DNA of 64,000 nt from Clostridiaceae bacterium (GCA_910575795.1 CAJTGE010000027.1:20289-84288), one strand, 5' to 3'. Shown: positions 18,633 to 28,347, numbered from the stretch's first letter. Translations and numbers: made by a program. The notes: a model not told the origin generated them from the letters alone.

Positions 18633-20594
18633 ATGATGAATTATCCAAATGGAATGAATCGGAGATTTTGTCCCGGTACGAATATGGGAAACTCCTGCGG
18701 CCAGGCTCCCGGCCTCCCCTCTGCCCCGGCGCGCTGCGGTCCCTGTAACTGCAGGCCCGTAAACTGCTACTGCCAGGGAGCGACCGGACCCACGGGACCC
18801 CAGGGTGTCCCGGGTATGATGGGGCCACGGGGCGCTACCGGGCCTACCGGACCCATGGGACCTCAGGGCATCCCGGGTATGATGGGGCCTCCGGGCGTAA
18901 CCGGGCCTACCGGACCGACTGGACCGATAGGTCCGCAGGGCGTCCAGGGATTTCAGGGCGCTACTGGCGCAATGGGACCTCAGGGCGTTCAGGGTCTTCA
19001 GGGACCGGCCGGCGCTACCGGGCCCACCGGCGCGACGGGCGCTGACGGCGGTATTGGACCCACCGGACCCACGGGCGCAAACGGCGTAACCGGAGCGACT
19101 GGACCTATGGGACCGGCCGGGGCAAACGGGGCTCAGGGGCCGCAAGGACCGACCGGAGCTACCGGCTCCGCTGGGGCGGCAGGTCCTGCCGGAGCGACAG
19201 GACCCACGGGACCCACAGGCGCTACCGGGCCTGCCGGACCCATGGGCGCTGCCGGACCTACCGGCGCAAACGGGCCTACAGGCGCTACTGGAGCTACCGG
19301 AGCAAACGGGCCTATTGGCGCTACTGGAGCTACCGGCGCAAACGGGCCTGTTGGCGCTACTGGGCCCACCGGCGCGAACGGGGCTACCGGACCTGCGGGC
19401 GTTTCCGATACACTTGCAGTTGGTACGACCACCACTGGCGCGCCTGGTACGAATGCATCTGTCATCGATTCTACTGGCGCGCCAAACCACGTATTTGATT
19501 TTATTATTCCCAGGGGCGCTGACGGAGTTACCGGGCCTACCGGACCCACCGGCGCGGCAGGCGTTGCCGGACCTGCAGGCGCTACCGGACCCACCGGCGC
19601 AAACGGCATTACCGGGCCCACCGGTGCAGCGGGACCTGCGGGCGCTACCGGGCCTACCGGACCTACCGGCGCGGCGGGCGTTGCCGGACCTGCGGGCGCT
19701 ACAGGACCCACCGGCGCAAACGGCGTTACCGGGCCCACCGGTGCAGCGGGACCTGCGGGCGCTACCGGGCCTACCGGACCTACCGGCGCGGCGGGCGTTG
19801 CCGGACCTGCGGGCGCTACAGGACCCACCGGCGCAAACGGCGTTACCGGGCCCACCGGTGCAGCGGGACCTGCGGGCGCTACCGGGCCTACCGGACCCAC
19901 CGGCGCGGCGGGCGTTGCCGGACCTGCAGGCGCTACCGGACCCACCGGCGCAAACGGCGTTACCGGGCCCACCGGTGCAGCGGGACCTGCGGGCGCTACC
20001 GGGCCTACCGGACCCACCGGCGCGGCGGGCGTTGCCGGACCTGCAGGCGCTACCGGACCTACCGGCGCAAACGGTGTTACCGGGCCCACCGGTGCAGCGG
20101 GACCTGCGGGCGCTACCGGAGCGACGGGCACGGCCGGGGCTACCGGCGCTACCGGGCCTACCGGACCTGCAAATGGTCTGAATGCTTATGCAAGTTTATA
20201 CAGCACAACACCTCAGACCCTGAATCTGACTTTAGGAGGAACCACACAAATTCCGCTTGACTCTACCGGCCCGGTACAGGGAGCGACCTATGTGCCGGCA
20301 AACAGTATCACAGTGGCAACTCCCGGCACTTATGAGATCAATTATTCCACTACGCTGACAGCGGCATTGGCAACCACCGTCACCCTTGCCGTGAGAATCA
20401 ACGGGACCAATATCCCCAGCGCAACGATTTCCAGGGCGCTGGCAGTAGGAACCAGCTCCGTGTTTAATGGAAGTACCATTGTGACTTTAACGGCAGGAAA
20501 CTTTATCGATATGGCGCTTTCGGCTCTTCTGGCAGTAGGGATCACGCTTGGCAGCGGGGTCAACGCCACGCTGAGCGTTAAAAAGCTGAACTGA
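18633..20594 (+). CDS. Collagen-like (BclA-type) spore-surface protein
   Basis: A 653-residue protein, probably displayed on the exosporium. GAAGGAG precedes two adjacent ATGs (18633 and 18636). Residues 1-50 are a Cys/Pro/Asn-rich anchor region ([13 protein letters not shown]). Then come ~460 residues of Gly-X-Y triplets, mostly GPT, GAT, GPA and GAN. They are interrupted near residues 265-295 by a non-collagen segment ([20 protein letters not shown]). The C-terminal ~140 residues form a beta-rich BclA-C/TNF-like trimerisation domain. The last five blocks of triplets are 39-residue tandem repeats. Expression by sigma-K is suggested by the upstream promoter-like site. No signal peptide, as usual for mother-cell coat proteins. 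Confidence 0.92.
   Translation: MMNYPNGMNRRFCPGTNMGNSCGQAPGLPSAPARCGPCNCRPVNCYCQGATGPTGPQGVPGMMGPRGATGPTGPMGPQGIPGMMGPPGVTGPTGPTGPIGPQGVQGFQGATGAMGPQGVQGLQGPAGATGPTGATGADGGIGPTGPTGANGVTGATGPMGPAGANGAQGPQGPTGATGSAGAAGPAGATGPTGPTGATGPAGPMGAAGPTGANGPTGATGATGANGPIGATGATGANGPVGATGPTGANGATGPAGVSDTLAVGTTTTGAPGTNASVIDSTGAPNHVFDFIIPRGADGVTGPTGPTGAAGVAGPAGATGPTGANGITGPTGAAGPAGATGPTGPTGAAGVAGPAGATGPTGANGVTGPTGAAGPAGATGPTGPTGAAGVAGPAGATGPTGANGVTGPTGAAGPAGATGPTGPTGAAGVAGPAGATGPTGANGVTGPTGAAGPAGATGPTGPTGAAGVAGPAGATGPTGANGVTGPTGAAGPAGATGATGTAGATGATGPTGPANGLNAYASLYSTTPQTLNLTLGGTTQIPLDSTGPVQGATYVPANSITVATPGTYEINYSTTLTAALATTVTLAVRINGTNIPSATISRALAVGTSSVFNGSTIVTLTAGNFIDMALSALLAVGITLGSGVNATLSVKKLN
19524..20108 (+). 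repeat. Five tandem copies of a 117-bp coding repeat
   Basis: Each unit encodes 13 collagen triplets (39 residues) and units differ at only a few third-codon positions. The landmark GGTGCAGCGGGACCTGCG recurs every 117 bases near 19622, 19739, 19856, 19973 and 20090. The high identity points to recent slippage or unequal crossing-over, so copy number should vary between strains. Confidence 0.9.
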
Positions 20595-20650
20595 TTTTCT
20601 TACAGATTAACCCATTGCGGACACTGCCGCAGTTTCTCCTCTTTACGCCA

Positions 20651-20693
20651 GACAGGGCGCTGCACGGTTATTCGTGCAGCGCCCTGTCTTTTT
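20651..20693 (+). terminator. Rho-independent terminator after the collagen-like gene
   Basis: Perfect 16-bp stem GACAGGGCGCTGCACG (20651-20666) with 20673-20688, a 6-base loop and a TTTTT run. Confidence 0.9.
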
Positions 20694-20711
20694 CCGCCAT
20701 TTGACCGCGCT

Positions 20712-22082
20712 CTACTCCGTCTTTGGAAGCGCGTCTGTCGCTTTTTTCAATTCTTCATCTGACGGGATGTAATCTTTCATTTCCCCATCGTTAAATCGCT
20801 GGTAAGCCACCATATCAAAATAACCCGTTCCGGTTAATCCGAACACGATATTCTTCGCTTCACCTGTTTCTTTACACGCAAGGGCCTCGTCCATCGCTGC
20901 CTTAATCGCATGGCTGCTCTCCGGGGCCGGAAGGATTCCCTCTACCTTTGCAAATGCCTGCGCCGCCTTAAATACCTCAGTCTGCTCTGCGCTTCTGGCC
21001 TCAAGAAGACCCTGAGCATAGAGCTCTGAAACCGTGGAGCTCATGCCGTGATAGCGCAGTCCGCCCGCGTGATTCGCGGAAGGGATAAACCCGCTTCCCA
21101 GCGTATACATCTTTGCCAGGGGGCAAACCTTTCCCGTATCGCAGAAATCATATGCATAAACACCCCTTGTCAGGCTCGGGCATGAGGCCGGCTCAACGGC
21201 AATAATACGGTAATCCGCCTCGCCCCGGAGCATCTCGCCCGCAAACGGCGAGATCAGCCCTCCCAGATTCGAGCCGCCGCCCGCGCAGCCGATAATGATA
21301 TCTGCCTGAATGCCATATTTATCGAGAGCCGCCTTTGTCTCAAGCCCGATCACAGACTGGTGCAGGAGCACCTGGGCCAGCACGGAACCGAGCACGTAGC
21401 GGTAGCCCTCCTGGCTCACAGCCGCCTCCACCGCCTCGGAAATCGCGCAGCCAAGACTTCCCGATGTGCCCGGAAATTCTGCGTTCATCTTCCGGCCCAC
21501 TTCCGTCTCCATGGACGGCGACGGCGTCACTTTGGCCCCATAGGTCCGCATCACCTCGCGGCGGAAGGGCTTCTGCTCATAGGAACACTTTACCATATAA
21601 ACCTGGCAGTCCAGGTCAAAATAGGAGCATGCCATAGACAGCGCGGTTCCCCACTGGCCAGCCCCGGTCTCGGTCGTGACGCCCTTAAGGCCCTGTTCTT
21701 TTGCATAATAAGCCTGCGCAATCGCGGAATTGAGCTTATGGCTTCCCGATGTGTTGTTGCCCTCGAATTTATAATAGATATGCGCCGGGGTGCCAAGCTT
21801 TTTCTCCAGACAGTAAGCCCTCACAAGCGGCGACGGGCGGTACATCTTGTAGAAATCCCGGATTTCCTGCGGGATATCGAAAAACGGAGTCGTATCATCC
21901 AGCTCCTGCTTTGCCAGCTCCTCACAGAAAATGCCGGAAAGCTCCTCAAGCGTAATGGGCTTTAAGGTCCCCGGGTTCAAAAGCGGCGCGGGCTTTTTCT
22001 TCATATCAGCCCGCACATTATACCACTGCTTTGGCATTTCCTGTTCTTCCAGATAAATTTTGTAGGGGATGCTTTCCTGCAT
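20712..22082 (-). CDS. TrpB2-type tryptophan synthase beta-like PLP enzyme
   Basis: Pyridoxal-phosphate enzyme of 456 residues, longer than TrpB1 (~400) and with the TrpB2-type N-terminal extension (PKQWYNVRADM). The PLP lysine lies in NNTSGSHKLNSA near residue 113. GAGQWGTALS and the phosphate-binding loop CAGGGSNLGG are also present. It makes tryptophan from indole and serine, or acts in indole salvage. No trpA or other trp gene is adjacent, which is common for TrpB2. A promoter, a structured leader and an intrinsic terminator precede it, so expression is probably attenuated. Confidence 0.92.
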   Translation of the reverse strand: MQESIPYKIYLEEQEMPKQWYNVRADMKKKPAPLLNPGTLKPITLEELSGIFCEELAKQELDDTTPFFDIPQEIRDFYKMYRPSPLVRAYCLEKKLGTPAHIYYKFEGNNTSGSHKLNSAIAQAYYAKEQGLKGVTTETGAGQWGTALSMACSYFDLDCQVYMVKCSYEQKPFRREVMRTYGAKVTPSPSMETEVGRKMNAEFPGTSGSLGCAISEAVEAAVSQEGYRYVLGSVLAQVLLHQSVIGLETKAALDKYGIQADIIIGCAGGGSNLGGLISPFAGEMLRGEADYRIIAVEPASCPSLTRGVYAYDFCDTGKVCPLAKMYTLGSGFIPSANHAGGLRYHGMSSTVSELYAQGLLEARSAEQTEVFKAAQAFAKVEGILPAPESSHAIKAAMDEALACKETGEAKNIVFGLTGTGYFDMVAYQRFNDGEMKDYIPSDEELKKATDALPKTE

Positions 22083-22103
22083 GTCTACCTTCCTTTCTTC
22101 CTC

Positions 22104-22394
22104 TTATGGACTCGGGCGGGGGAACGCGTTCCCTGCCCGCGCGCCGTATGAGCGGCATATTTCCTCCGCACGGGCCTGTGCAACCGGGCAGGGAAGGTTA
22201 CTTCCCCTGCCCGCCGCGCCGGGCGTCCGCCGCCTTGCTGACATATTTCCTCTGGACGCCCGTGTGCATAAAAAAAGCTTCCGTCCCATTCGATACAGGA
22301 CAGAAGCGGATTGCAACAGTTCCGGTTGCCGCGGCTCTCCGGGCATATTTCAAGCAGCTACTCGTTCCGAATCTCCGGTTCCATTTTCTAAGTT
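22104..22394 (-). promoter_or_regulatory. Long structured leader with internal terminator upstream of trpB2
   Basis: On the minus strand the transcript would begin near 22394 and carry ~90 bases of GA-rich folded RNA. A terminator (22270-22308) follows: an ~10-bp stem and seven T residues. Downstream of it are two related two-hairpin modules, at 22184-22262 and 22111-22176. Each module has a GC-rich stem enclosing GAGGAAATATG and a second hairpin of the type GGGCAGGGGAAG/CTTCCCTGCCC. The motif GAAATATGYC also appears a third time in the first ~50 bases. This looks like an attenuator or riboswitch. The front end recalls a T-box stem I (GAACGAGTAGC, GGAGAGCCG), but I see no T-box antiterminator sequence. 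Confidence 0.55.
22270..22308 (-). terminator. Attenuator-like terminator inside the trpB2 leader
   Basis: On the minus strand CGCTTCTGTCC (22308-22298) pairs with GGACGGAAGC (22286-22277), followed by seven T residues. It lies 190 bases before the gene and within the leader, the place expected for conditional termination. Confidence 0.7.
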
Positions 22395-22400
22395 GTTGAC

Positions 22401-22429
22401 AGCATACCGTAATTTGCAGAAAAAGTCAA
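22401..22429 (-). promoter_or_regulatory. Predicted sigma-A promoter for trpB2 leader
   Basis: On the minus strand: TTGACT (22429-22424), 17 bases, TATGCT (22406-22401). Confidence 0.7.
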
Positions 22430-22468
22430 GGGGTCTGTGAATCTTCCCAAAAACGGACTGCCGCCCCA

Positions 22469-22601
22469 GTAACCGTTCAGACAACCTGAACGGTTACTGC
22501 ATCTGCCCATGAAAATCGCTTCGCGATGGGGCAGATGCCTGCTGCCGCTACGTTTTCGTACGGTCAGCGCAGCAGGTGCGCAGACCTATCTGAACTCTTA
22601 C
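22469..22601. repeat. 133-bp palindromic element, copy 1
   Basis: Begins with a perfect 29-bp palindrome (GTAACCGTTC ... GAACGGTTAC), then a hairpin (GCATCTGCC/GGGGCAGATGC with ATCGC-TTC-GCGAT at its tip), a second hairpin (TGCTGC/GCAGCA), and ends in an inverted copy of its own start. The second copy at 40862-40994 has the same length and differs at about seven positions. It encodes no protein and sits between genes, so it is MITE-like or a structured RNA element. Confidence 0.8.
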
Positions 22602-22649
22602 CCGCCCCATGTCTTCGCTCTTATCCATCCTTAAGAAAGCCATGCCTGT

Positions 22650-23012
22650 TCAAGACACCTTGGAATTATTTCCGCGCGCGGAAGCAGATGATTCTTTTTT
22701 TGCATTCTGACGGATAAAAATTTTGCCCTGCTCTAAATAAAATTCTCTCTGATCCTCTGACAGGGAACGGAAAATATGGATTAGAAGCTCTTCATCATGT
22801 GAAAGGGAGGACGCCGCGGAATGATCAAGCAGATAATCCGTGGTGACATGAAAAAAGTCTGCTATGCATATCAACGTATGGTAATCCGGCTCTCTTCTGC
22901 ATTGAATATAGTTTCCCAGCGCCGAAGGGGACATATCTAAGCTTTCCGCCAGTTGCTTCTGCGTAATCTCATGCTGCTCTAATAATTCTTTTATGATTTC
23001 GCCAAGTTTCAT
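22650..23012 (-). CDS. XRE-family helix-turn-helix regulator
   Basis: A 120-residue DNA-binding protein. Residues 4-60 are a Cro/CI-type HTH (ITQKQLAESLDMSPSALGNYI). A 50-residue alpha-helical tail with a Lys/Ser-rich end follows. No catalytic domain. It is divergent from the glycosyltransferase at 23175, though no shared operator is evident. Role unknown. Confidence 0.85.
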   Translation of the reverse strand: MKLGEIIKELLEQHEITQKQLAESLDMSPSALGNYIQCRREPDYHTLICIADFFHVTTDYLLDHSAASSLSHDEELLIHIFRSLSEDQREFYLEQGKIFIRQNAKKESSASARGNNSKVS

Positions 23013-23174
23013 GATCGATCTCCATTCATGAGGATGAAGTAAACGGGATAAGATTTTAATCTTATCCTAAAGACGTCAGTATTTGCCGAAAATACACATA
23101 TCGAATTAACAAAACACGCAATATGTTTATAATGTATGTAGAGAAATAATTTTTATGAGAGGAATCATGAATCA

Positions 23175-24117
23175 ATGAGAAAAATCAGTATAATTATTCC
23201 CTGCTATAATGTGGCATCGTATGTTGACCGATGTATCCGGTCGATCACCGTACAGAGCATGGGGATGGAACACTTAGAGATTATCTGCATTGACGACGCT
23301 TCTACTGACGATACATGGGAGCATCTCAAGAAGTGGGAACAGGCTTTCCCTGAGAATGTATTATTGATCCGCCAGAATGTGAACAGACGGCAGGGCGCCG
23401 CCAGAAATCTCGGCCTTCAGTACGCGTCTGCCGACTGGATTGCGTTCGTGGACGCGGATGACTGGCTGGAGCCTGACTGTTTTGAACAAATGTACGCGCC
23501 GGTGGGAAGCTATGCCTGCGATGTGGTGGTCTGCGGCATAGCGGCTGATAACTCGGAATCTATGGTTTACCTGAAAGAAGAGGAGAAAAGCTGCGGAAAC
23601 GATCGCTATATCCTGTCCGACACGCCGGAGAGTAAAAAGAAAATGCTCATCAGCAAGGGATTAAATGTTTTTGCCTGGGCAAAGATCATCCGGAAAAGAC
23701 TTCTGCTGGAGCATCAGCTCTTTTTTCCGGAGGGCCTGGTCTATGAAGACAACTACTGGCATCCATTACTGCATATCTATGCGGATTACATATATGTGAT
23801 AGGAAAAAAACTGTATCATTACTTTATGCGCGCTTCGTCTACTGTTCATACCGTCAACACCGATCATCATCTGGACCGAATCACGATACAGATGATGAAA
23901 TGGGAGGATTATGGAAGGCGCGCAGCCGTCCTTCTCACATTACCAATTACAGTTGGAGGTAATCTGTGAGAGGATTCCTGACTATACAATGGATGCTTTT
24001 GCAACTGTTTTTTCAAATTTTTCGGACATTGACAGAGTTTGCTTTGAAGCCCTGCATCATTCTCTGGATCAGGCGGGATTTCAGGCATTTGTAAAGCAGG
24101 TCCGGCAGATTGTATGA
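23175..24117 (+). pseudogene. Family 2 glycosyltransferase, frameshifted near its 3' end
   Basis: The first 250 residues are a GT-A fold family 2 enzyme: IIPCYNVASYVDRCI, nucleotide-binding IDDASTDDTW, and metal-binding AFVDADDWLEPDCF. Translation then slips. The frame from 23175 ends at 23969 with an unlikely tail, while the adjacent frame carries the natural continuation (FSHYQLQLEVICERIPDYTM ...) to 24117. A one- or two-base indel near 23910-23935 explains this, giving a ~313-residue original. The truncated protein keeps the catalytic domain and might still work. A three-codon ORF (ATGAATCAATGA) overlaps its start. Confidence 0.75.
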
Positions 24118-24210
24118 AAGACAGCGCGCATGCCCCTGCCTTTCAAATTGTCTCACTGTCGTTTTGCCGGAATACAACTGATTCAACGGCCGAAACGGCG
24201 GGCTTTTTGC

Positions 24211-25749
24211 TCACCGCGGCCGCAGAACCATATCCAGAAGCTCGGCGAGCGGCTCCATGGCGTTTCTCGCCTCCTCGTATGTATTATTCTGCGCCCCGAC
24301 CTCGATGAGGGCCGAGCACGGCCGCAGATGCTGATTATAGCGAAGCCCCTTTAAATAGATATTCCTCGTAAAGCCCGGATAGACGGCGTCTGCGCAGAGC
24401 TTCATCTGGAAGCTGAAGGCCAGGTTCTGCGTCCGGTACGGATTCCTTAAATATTCGATCGGGCCGTCCGGCGTCTCGCTGGTGCCGTTAAAAAACATGA
24501 TGGTAGCCGTCTTCTTTCCATTTATATCTGTCAGCAGATGCGTGCTCTCCCGCACGCCGTCCCTGTGGATATCGAGCACCACCTGTATGGACGGGTATTT
24601 CTGCAAAATAGCCGTGACGCCCTCCAGCGCATAGCTGTACGCCCGGCTGCGATCGAGCTTCCCGTTTTTCAGATCATAAACCGAGACGTCGTGGTACACC
24701 CTGTACCCTTTTTGCTCCAGAAGCTCGGTCAGATAATTTCCCACCCCCACAATCGTGGCCTGCTTTTTCTGTTCGCTGTAATCCGAAAAATGCTCCTGGG
24801 AATGCGTGTGGTAGATAAGAATCTGCGGCCCGTTCTCCTGCTCCTCCTGCGCATTTACCGGCTTCAGTGAAAAATCCTCTTCCAGAAAATCCTTTGCCCG
24901 CATCAGCTCCCGCCCGGCCGCCGCCGTTGGGTGGACCGTATAAAAATGCTTCATCAGGAAATCATAATCCGCCAGTTGTTCGGACAGATACTCGATTGCT
25001 CCCTGAGACTGAAACAGCTCCTTTCCCGCCACGGTTCCCCCCGCCGCCCGGGCCGCGCTTTCTCCGGCGGACTGTGTTCCCGCCTGATCTGCCGCCCCTC
25101 TGTCCGCCGCGCTTTCTTTGGCGGCTCCCGGCTCATTTTCCTTTGCACCGGGACTTCCCGCGGCATTTTCGGCCCCGGACGTCCTCTCCCGGCCCGCCGC
25201 GCCGGCTGCCCCGTATGCCGGATCGCTCTCCCCTGCCGGGTAATTTTCCGCCAGTAAAACTCCGTTTCCCGTTCCTGTTCCTGCTTCTCTTCCCGCTCCC
25301 GCGCCTTCGTCAGCCAGCAGGGCGCTTCCCTCCAGATCGCGGATCAGGTATTCATATTCCTTTAATAGCGCGGCGCTCTCCAGATATCCATGGTATGAGG
25401 GATCGATCTCCCCGGGCAGGCCCGCGTCCTGTTTTCCCTCCGCATTGCGGTAATAAGGAACCTGCTTTAAGATAAACCGGGCAAGCCAGCCGGAGAATTC
25501 CTCATCCGTTCCATCCCCGGACTGAGGGGAGCCGTACCACGTTTTCCACAAAAAGAGCGCCGCCTCCCGCTCCCAGGCATCTCCCGCCCCGGCCCGGACA
25601 TTTGATTTAAACATTAAAAGAAGCGCGCCCGCGCAAAGAAGAAGGAGGCATATAGCGGACAGCCCCGCGCCTCCTCCTCTCCTGCCTCTGTGAAACGCCC
25701 TCTCCCATCTCCAAAAACCGACCGTTCTCATCCTCACCCCGCCTTGCAT
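24211..25749 (-). CDS. spoIIP: Stage II sporulation protein P (peptidoglycan hydrolase)
   Basis: Membrane-anchored amidase/endopeptidase that, with SpoIID and SpoIIM, thins septal peptidoglycan so that the mother cell can engulf the forespore. The 512 residues comprise an N-terminal membrane helix (about 28-50), a long Ala/Gly/Glu low-complexity linker (about 150-250) and the catalytic domain. Zinc/active-site motifs are ILIYHTHSQEHF, LDIHRDGVR and the late EVGAQNNTYEE. The linker is unusually long for the family. It lies 35 bases downstream of gpr in the usual gpr-spoIIP order. Confidence 0.95.
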   Translation of the reverse strand: MQGGVRMRTVGFWRWERAFHRGRRGGGAGLSAICLLLLCAGALLLMFKSNVRAGAGDAWEREAALFLWKTWYGSPQSGDGTDEEFSGWLARFILKQVPYYRNAEGKQDAGLPGEIDPSYHGYLESAALLKEYEYLIRDLEGSALLADEGAGAGREAGTGTGNGVLLAENYPAGESDPAYGAAGAAGRERTSGAENAAGSPGAKENEPGAAKESAADRGAADQAGTQSAGESAARAAGGTVAGKELFQSQGAIEYLSEQLADYDFLMKHFYTVHPTAAAGRELMRAKDFLEEDFSLKPVNAQEEQENGPQILIYHTHSQEHFSDYSEQKKQATIVGVGNYLTELLEQKGYRVYHDVSVYDLKNGKLDRSRAYSYALEGVTAILQKYPSIQVVLDIHRDGVRESTHLLTDINGKKTATIMFFNGTSETPDGPIEYLRNPYRTQNLAFSFQMKLCADAVYPGFTRNIYLKGLRYNQHLRPCSALIEVGAQNNTYEEARNAMEPLAELLDMVLRPR

Positions 25750-25784
25750 AGTTTCCTCTTACTATTCTATGCAAAGACGGCGGT

Positions 25785-26879
25785 TTATAGTAAACGGCTG
25801 CCATAAAGCGCCTGATGGATTCCCTCCGAAACGGTAAAGCTCAGCTCCTTCACCCGCTCGTCAATGTCCTGCGGCGTGACGTACATCGGCCCGAACTCCG
25901 GCTCCATAAGCTCGCGGATCAGCTCGTACTGGCTCTCTGCGTCGAGTTCCTCAATGTATTTCCCATAATTGACCGTGTCTTCTGACATCGAAAGCGTCCG
26001 GATCAGCGCGTCCACGGTCCCGTGGACAATGGCCGCCGCCCCGACTACGGTCGGGATCCCCAGCGCCGCGACGGGAACGCCTATCGTCTCCCGCGTCATG
26101 CTGTGGCGGTTATTGCCCACGCCGGAGCCCGGGTGGATGCCCGTGTCGGTCAGTTGGATCGTGGAGGCCAGACGGCGCACATTCCGCGCAGCCAGGGCGT
26201 CAATAGCCAGTACCATATCCGGCCTGGTTTCCCTCACCACTCCTTTCACAATCTCCGCCGTCTCCATCCCGGTCTGGGCCATGACGCCGGGGACGATCCC
26301 GCTTAACACCGGAAGGCCGTTCTTTTCACAGAAATCCCCGCCGTATTCGGTCAGAAAATGGCGCGTCATCTGCAGGTTATCCACCACCCGCGGCCCCAGG
26401 GAATCCGGCGTCACCTGCATATTGCCAAGTCCCACCACCAGAACAGAAGCCTTTTCCTTCTTCTCCGGGCACATCTTCTCTATCATCATGCGAAGCTGAT
26501 TTCCCAGCTCCTTTGACACCTCCTCGTGGTACCCCTCATCCCGCTTCTCCATGTCCGGGACATCCAGAGTCAGGTACGTGCCCATGGGTTTTCCCATCAC
26601 GCGGGCGCCGTCCTCATTTAAAATAGATACCTCTGTCATGCGGATGTGGCTGTCCCTGTGATGCCATTCCCTCAGGGAAACCCCCCGGATCTCCCCGCCG
26701 TCCCCCGCAAAGCTTTCCTGTTCCTCCACCGCTAAGTCCGTGCGGACTTCAAACTTCGGCAGCGGCAGCTCCGACTGCGCAAGCCGCCCCCGCCCGCTGT
26801 TCCCGCCGCCATCCCCGCCCCGCTTTTGGCTGAAACCCTGGCTGTGAGTTTTGCTATGATTTTGGCTGTGACGCTTCAT
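25785..26879 (-). CDS. gpr: Germination protease GPR
   Basis: Aspartic-type endopeptidase that cuts small acid-soluble spore proteins at germination. I start at 26879 (MKRHSQNHSKTH) because GGAGGG lies six bases upstream; the track-length frame starts 16 codons earlier. The 364-residue zymogen has a His/Gly/Arg-rich N-terminal extension, the self-cleavage region FEVRTDLAVEEQE, VLVVGLGNMQVTPDSLGP, and DMVLAIDALAARN. GPR is made in the forespore under sigma F/G; a matching promoter lies upstream. Confidence 0.95.
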   Translation of the reverse strand: MKRHSQNHSKTHSQGFSQKRGGDGGGNSGRGRLAQSELPLPKFEVRTDLAVEEQESFAGDGGEIRGVSLREWHHRDSHIRMTEVSILNEDGARVMGKPMGTYLTLDVPDMEKRDEGYHEEVSKELGNQLRMMIEKMCPEKKEKASVLVVGLGNMQVTPDSLGPRVVDNLQMTRHFLTEYGGDFCEKNGLPVLSGIVPGVMAQTGMETAEIVKGVVRETRPDMVLAIDALAARNVRRLASTIQLTDTGIHPGSGVGNNRHSMTRETIGVPVAALGIPTVVGAAAIVHGTVDALIRTLSMSEDTVNYGKYIEELDAESQYELIRELMEPEFGPMYVTPQDIDERVKELSFTVSEGIHQALYGSRLL

Positions 26880-26911
26880 ATTTTCCCTCCAGACATTTTT
26901 TATACGATCAC

Positions 26912-26940
26912 GCAACCGCTCAGACAACTCAAACGGTTAC
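26912..26940. repeat. 29-bp palindromic repeat, copy 3 (degenerate)
   Basis: Arms GCAACCGCTC and AAACGGTTAC with a 9-base centre; 7 of 10 positions pair. Its left part closely matches the start of the 133-bp element at 22469. It lies in the gpr leader. Confidence 0.55.
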
Positions 26941-26941
26941 G

Positions 26942-26976
26942 CTTATTGTCCGCAGAGAGCGTATATTTTATGAGCG
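26942..26976 (-). promoter_or_regulatory. Candidate sigma-F/G promoter for gpr
   Basis: On the minus strand CTCATA is followed ~17 bases later by GGACAATAAG, resembling the forespore -35/-10 pattern. This fits gpr regulation in relatives. The downstream space to 27131 holds only a short uncertain minus-strand frame. Confidence 0.4.
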
Positions 26977-27131
26977 TTCATTTCTAAAAAAATGCCTGCT
27001 GGCCATGCCGACGGCGCAGACTGCCATTCCGGTTGGGATGAAAACAAGATAAACCGCAGGGCGGAACCGTTTTCCTCCAGAACATACATAGACACCGCAG
27101 GCCACGCCTTTAATCAGCCTCCATGACAAAT

Positions 27132-27503
27132 TTATCGTTTGCCAGCCGAAAAGACCGCCGCTTCCTTCACCCATTCCATCAGCTCATCATCAATCTCCTC
27201 CGTCCCGGAAACCAGGACATGGTGGGTCCAACGTCCGGGATATGGCTCAACCACCGCATCTATGCGCGTGGACTCCAAACGGTATCCCAACCCGAAAGTC
27301 ACAACAATATAAACCTCCGGCCGCTCCTTCGCTTTCCGTACCGGAAGGAAAGAAACAAAAGCAAAATTATGTCTGTTAGAAAAAGTAATCTGCGTTTTCT
27401 GCACCTTTACCTTCACACCATCTGCCACGGAAAAAACTTTCTGTTCAAAAGCCTCATACAGAGGCAGCGCTTCCGGCTGCTGGTGGAACGGATGCAGTTC
27501 AAT
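27132..27503 (-). pseudogene. DUF5655-domain protein, 5' truncated
   Basis: The frame encodes a DUF5655 (YdhG/YjbR-like) domain: LPLYEAFEQKVFSVADGVKV, TFSNRHNFAFVSFLP, WTHHVLVSGTEEID. It ends in AVFSAGKR. It is open upstream only to a TAG at 27506 and lacks a start codon with a ribosome site before the domain; the first ATG would be at 27428, inside it. I read it as a 5'-deleted remnant. Confidence 0.6.
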
Positions 27504-27535
27504 CTAATTCACCATGGGAGTAATTTTGCTGTTTA

Positions 27536-27790
<255 letters not shown>

Positions 27791-28161
27791 TCGGCATTTT
27801 TACAGCATTATTTCATGTGATTTCTTCCATTCGTATAATTCCTTCTCATGACTGCCATTCATTTACCTCATCATATATTTTTTTCACAAAAAAGTACAAT
27901 GCCGGTTGCTTTATGCGCTATAATTAAAACGCATACTAAAATCTCGTTAAAAGGAAGATTATTATTGTATCTTTAAAAAGAAATCAAATACTTTACTGAA
28001 CCGCTTTCTGATGCAGATACGTGCGGAAGTCAATCATGGCGAAAAGCAAAAATAAAGAACAGGATCTGTACTAATTTAATGTAGTCGCTTTGTACAGGTC
28101 CTGTGTTTATGCGTATTTCGGCATAATCCAGAACTTCATCGCCGGATAGCTGATCACCACA

Positions 28162-28320
28162 ATAACGGTTACGGCGGGAATCCCAGCCGGTGTCACAGTC
28201 CGGCTGATGATAGATGCGGTTACACTTGCAATTGCGGATCTCTTTTTCCAGACATTTGCAGGTTCGTTTTTTTCGTGCCTGTGCAGCCGTGTAAACAGGC
28301 GTACCATCCCCGGCTTTTAC
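28162..28320 (-). pseudogene. Transposase fragment related to the IS at 61064
   Basis: About 53 residues including AGDGTPVYTAAQ, TCKCLEKEIRNCKCN and IYHQPDCDTGWDSRRNRY match the central part of the full transposase (GDGTPVYTAAQERKTRTC ... CHQPDCGIGWDSHRNRF). It is fused in frame to an unrelated element sequence, and no IS ends are nearby. It shows that the same IS family visited this region earlier. Confidence 0.75.
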
Positions 28321-28347
28321 AGAACACTGGACAGCTTGATATTTGCA

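Noticed and set aside
19524..20108. Regular repeats as a possible CRISPR array
   Set aside because: The units are in-frame protein repeats without variable spacers; no CRISPR array or cas gene is seen in the window.
19133..20131. 332-codon minus-strand frame ([10 protein letters not shown]...) across the collagen gene
   Set aside because: Antisense shadow of the Gly-X-Y repeats; it has no ribosome site and the composition follows from the repeat.
22104..22346. 80-codon minus-strand frame within the trpB2 leader
   Set aside because: Arg/Pro/Gly-rich sequence made by GC-rich hairpins; not protein-like. The repeated GAGGAAATATG resembles a ribosome site plus ATG, but in both modules it is buried in a stem.
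22270..22394. T-box riboswitch as an annotation for the trpB2 leader
   Set aside because: The front shows some T-box-like strings, but no antiterminator consensus (AGGGTGGNACCGCG) follows, so I left it unclassified.
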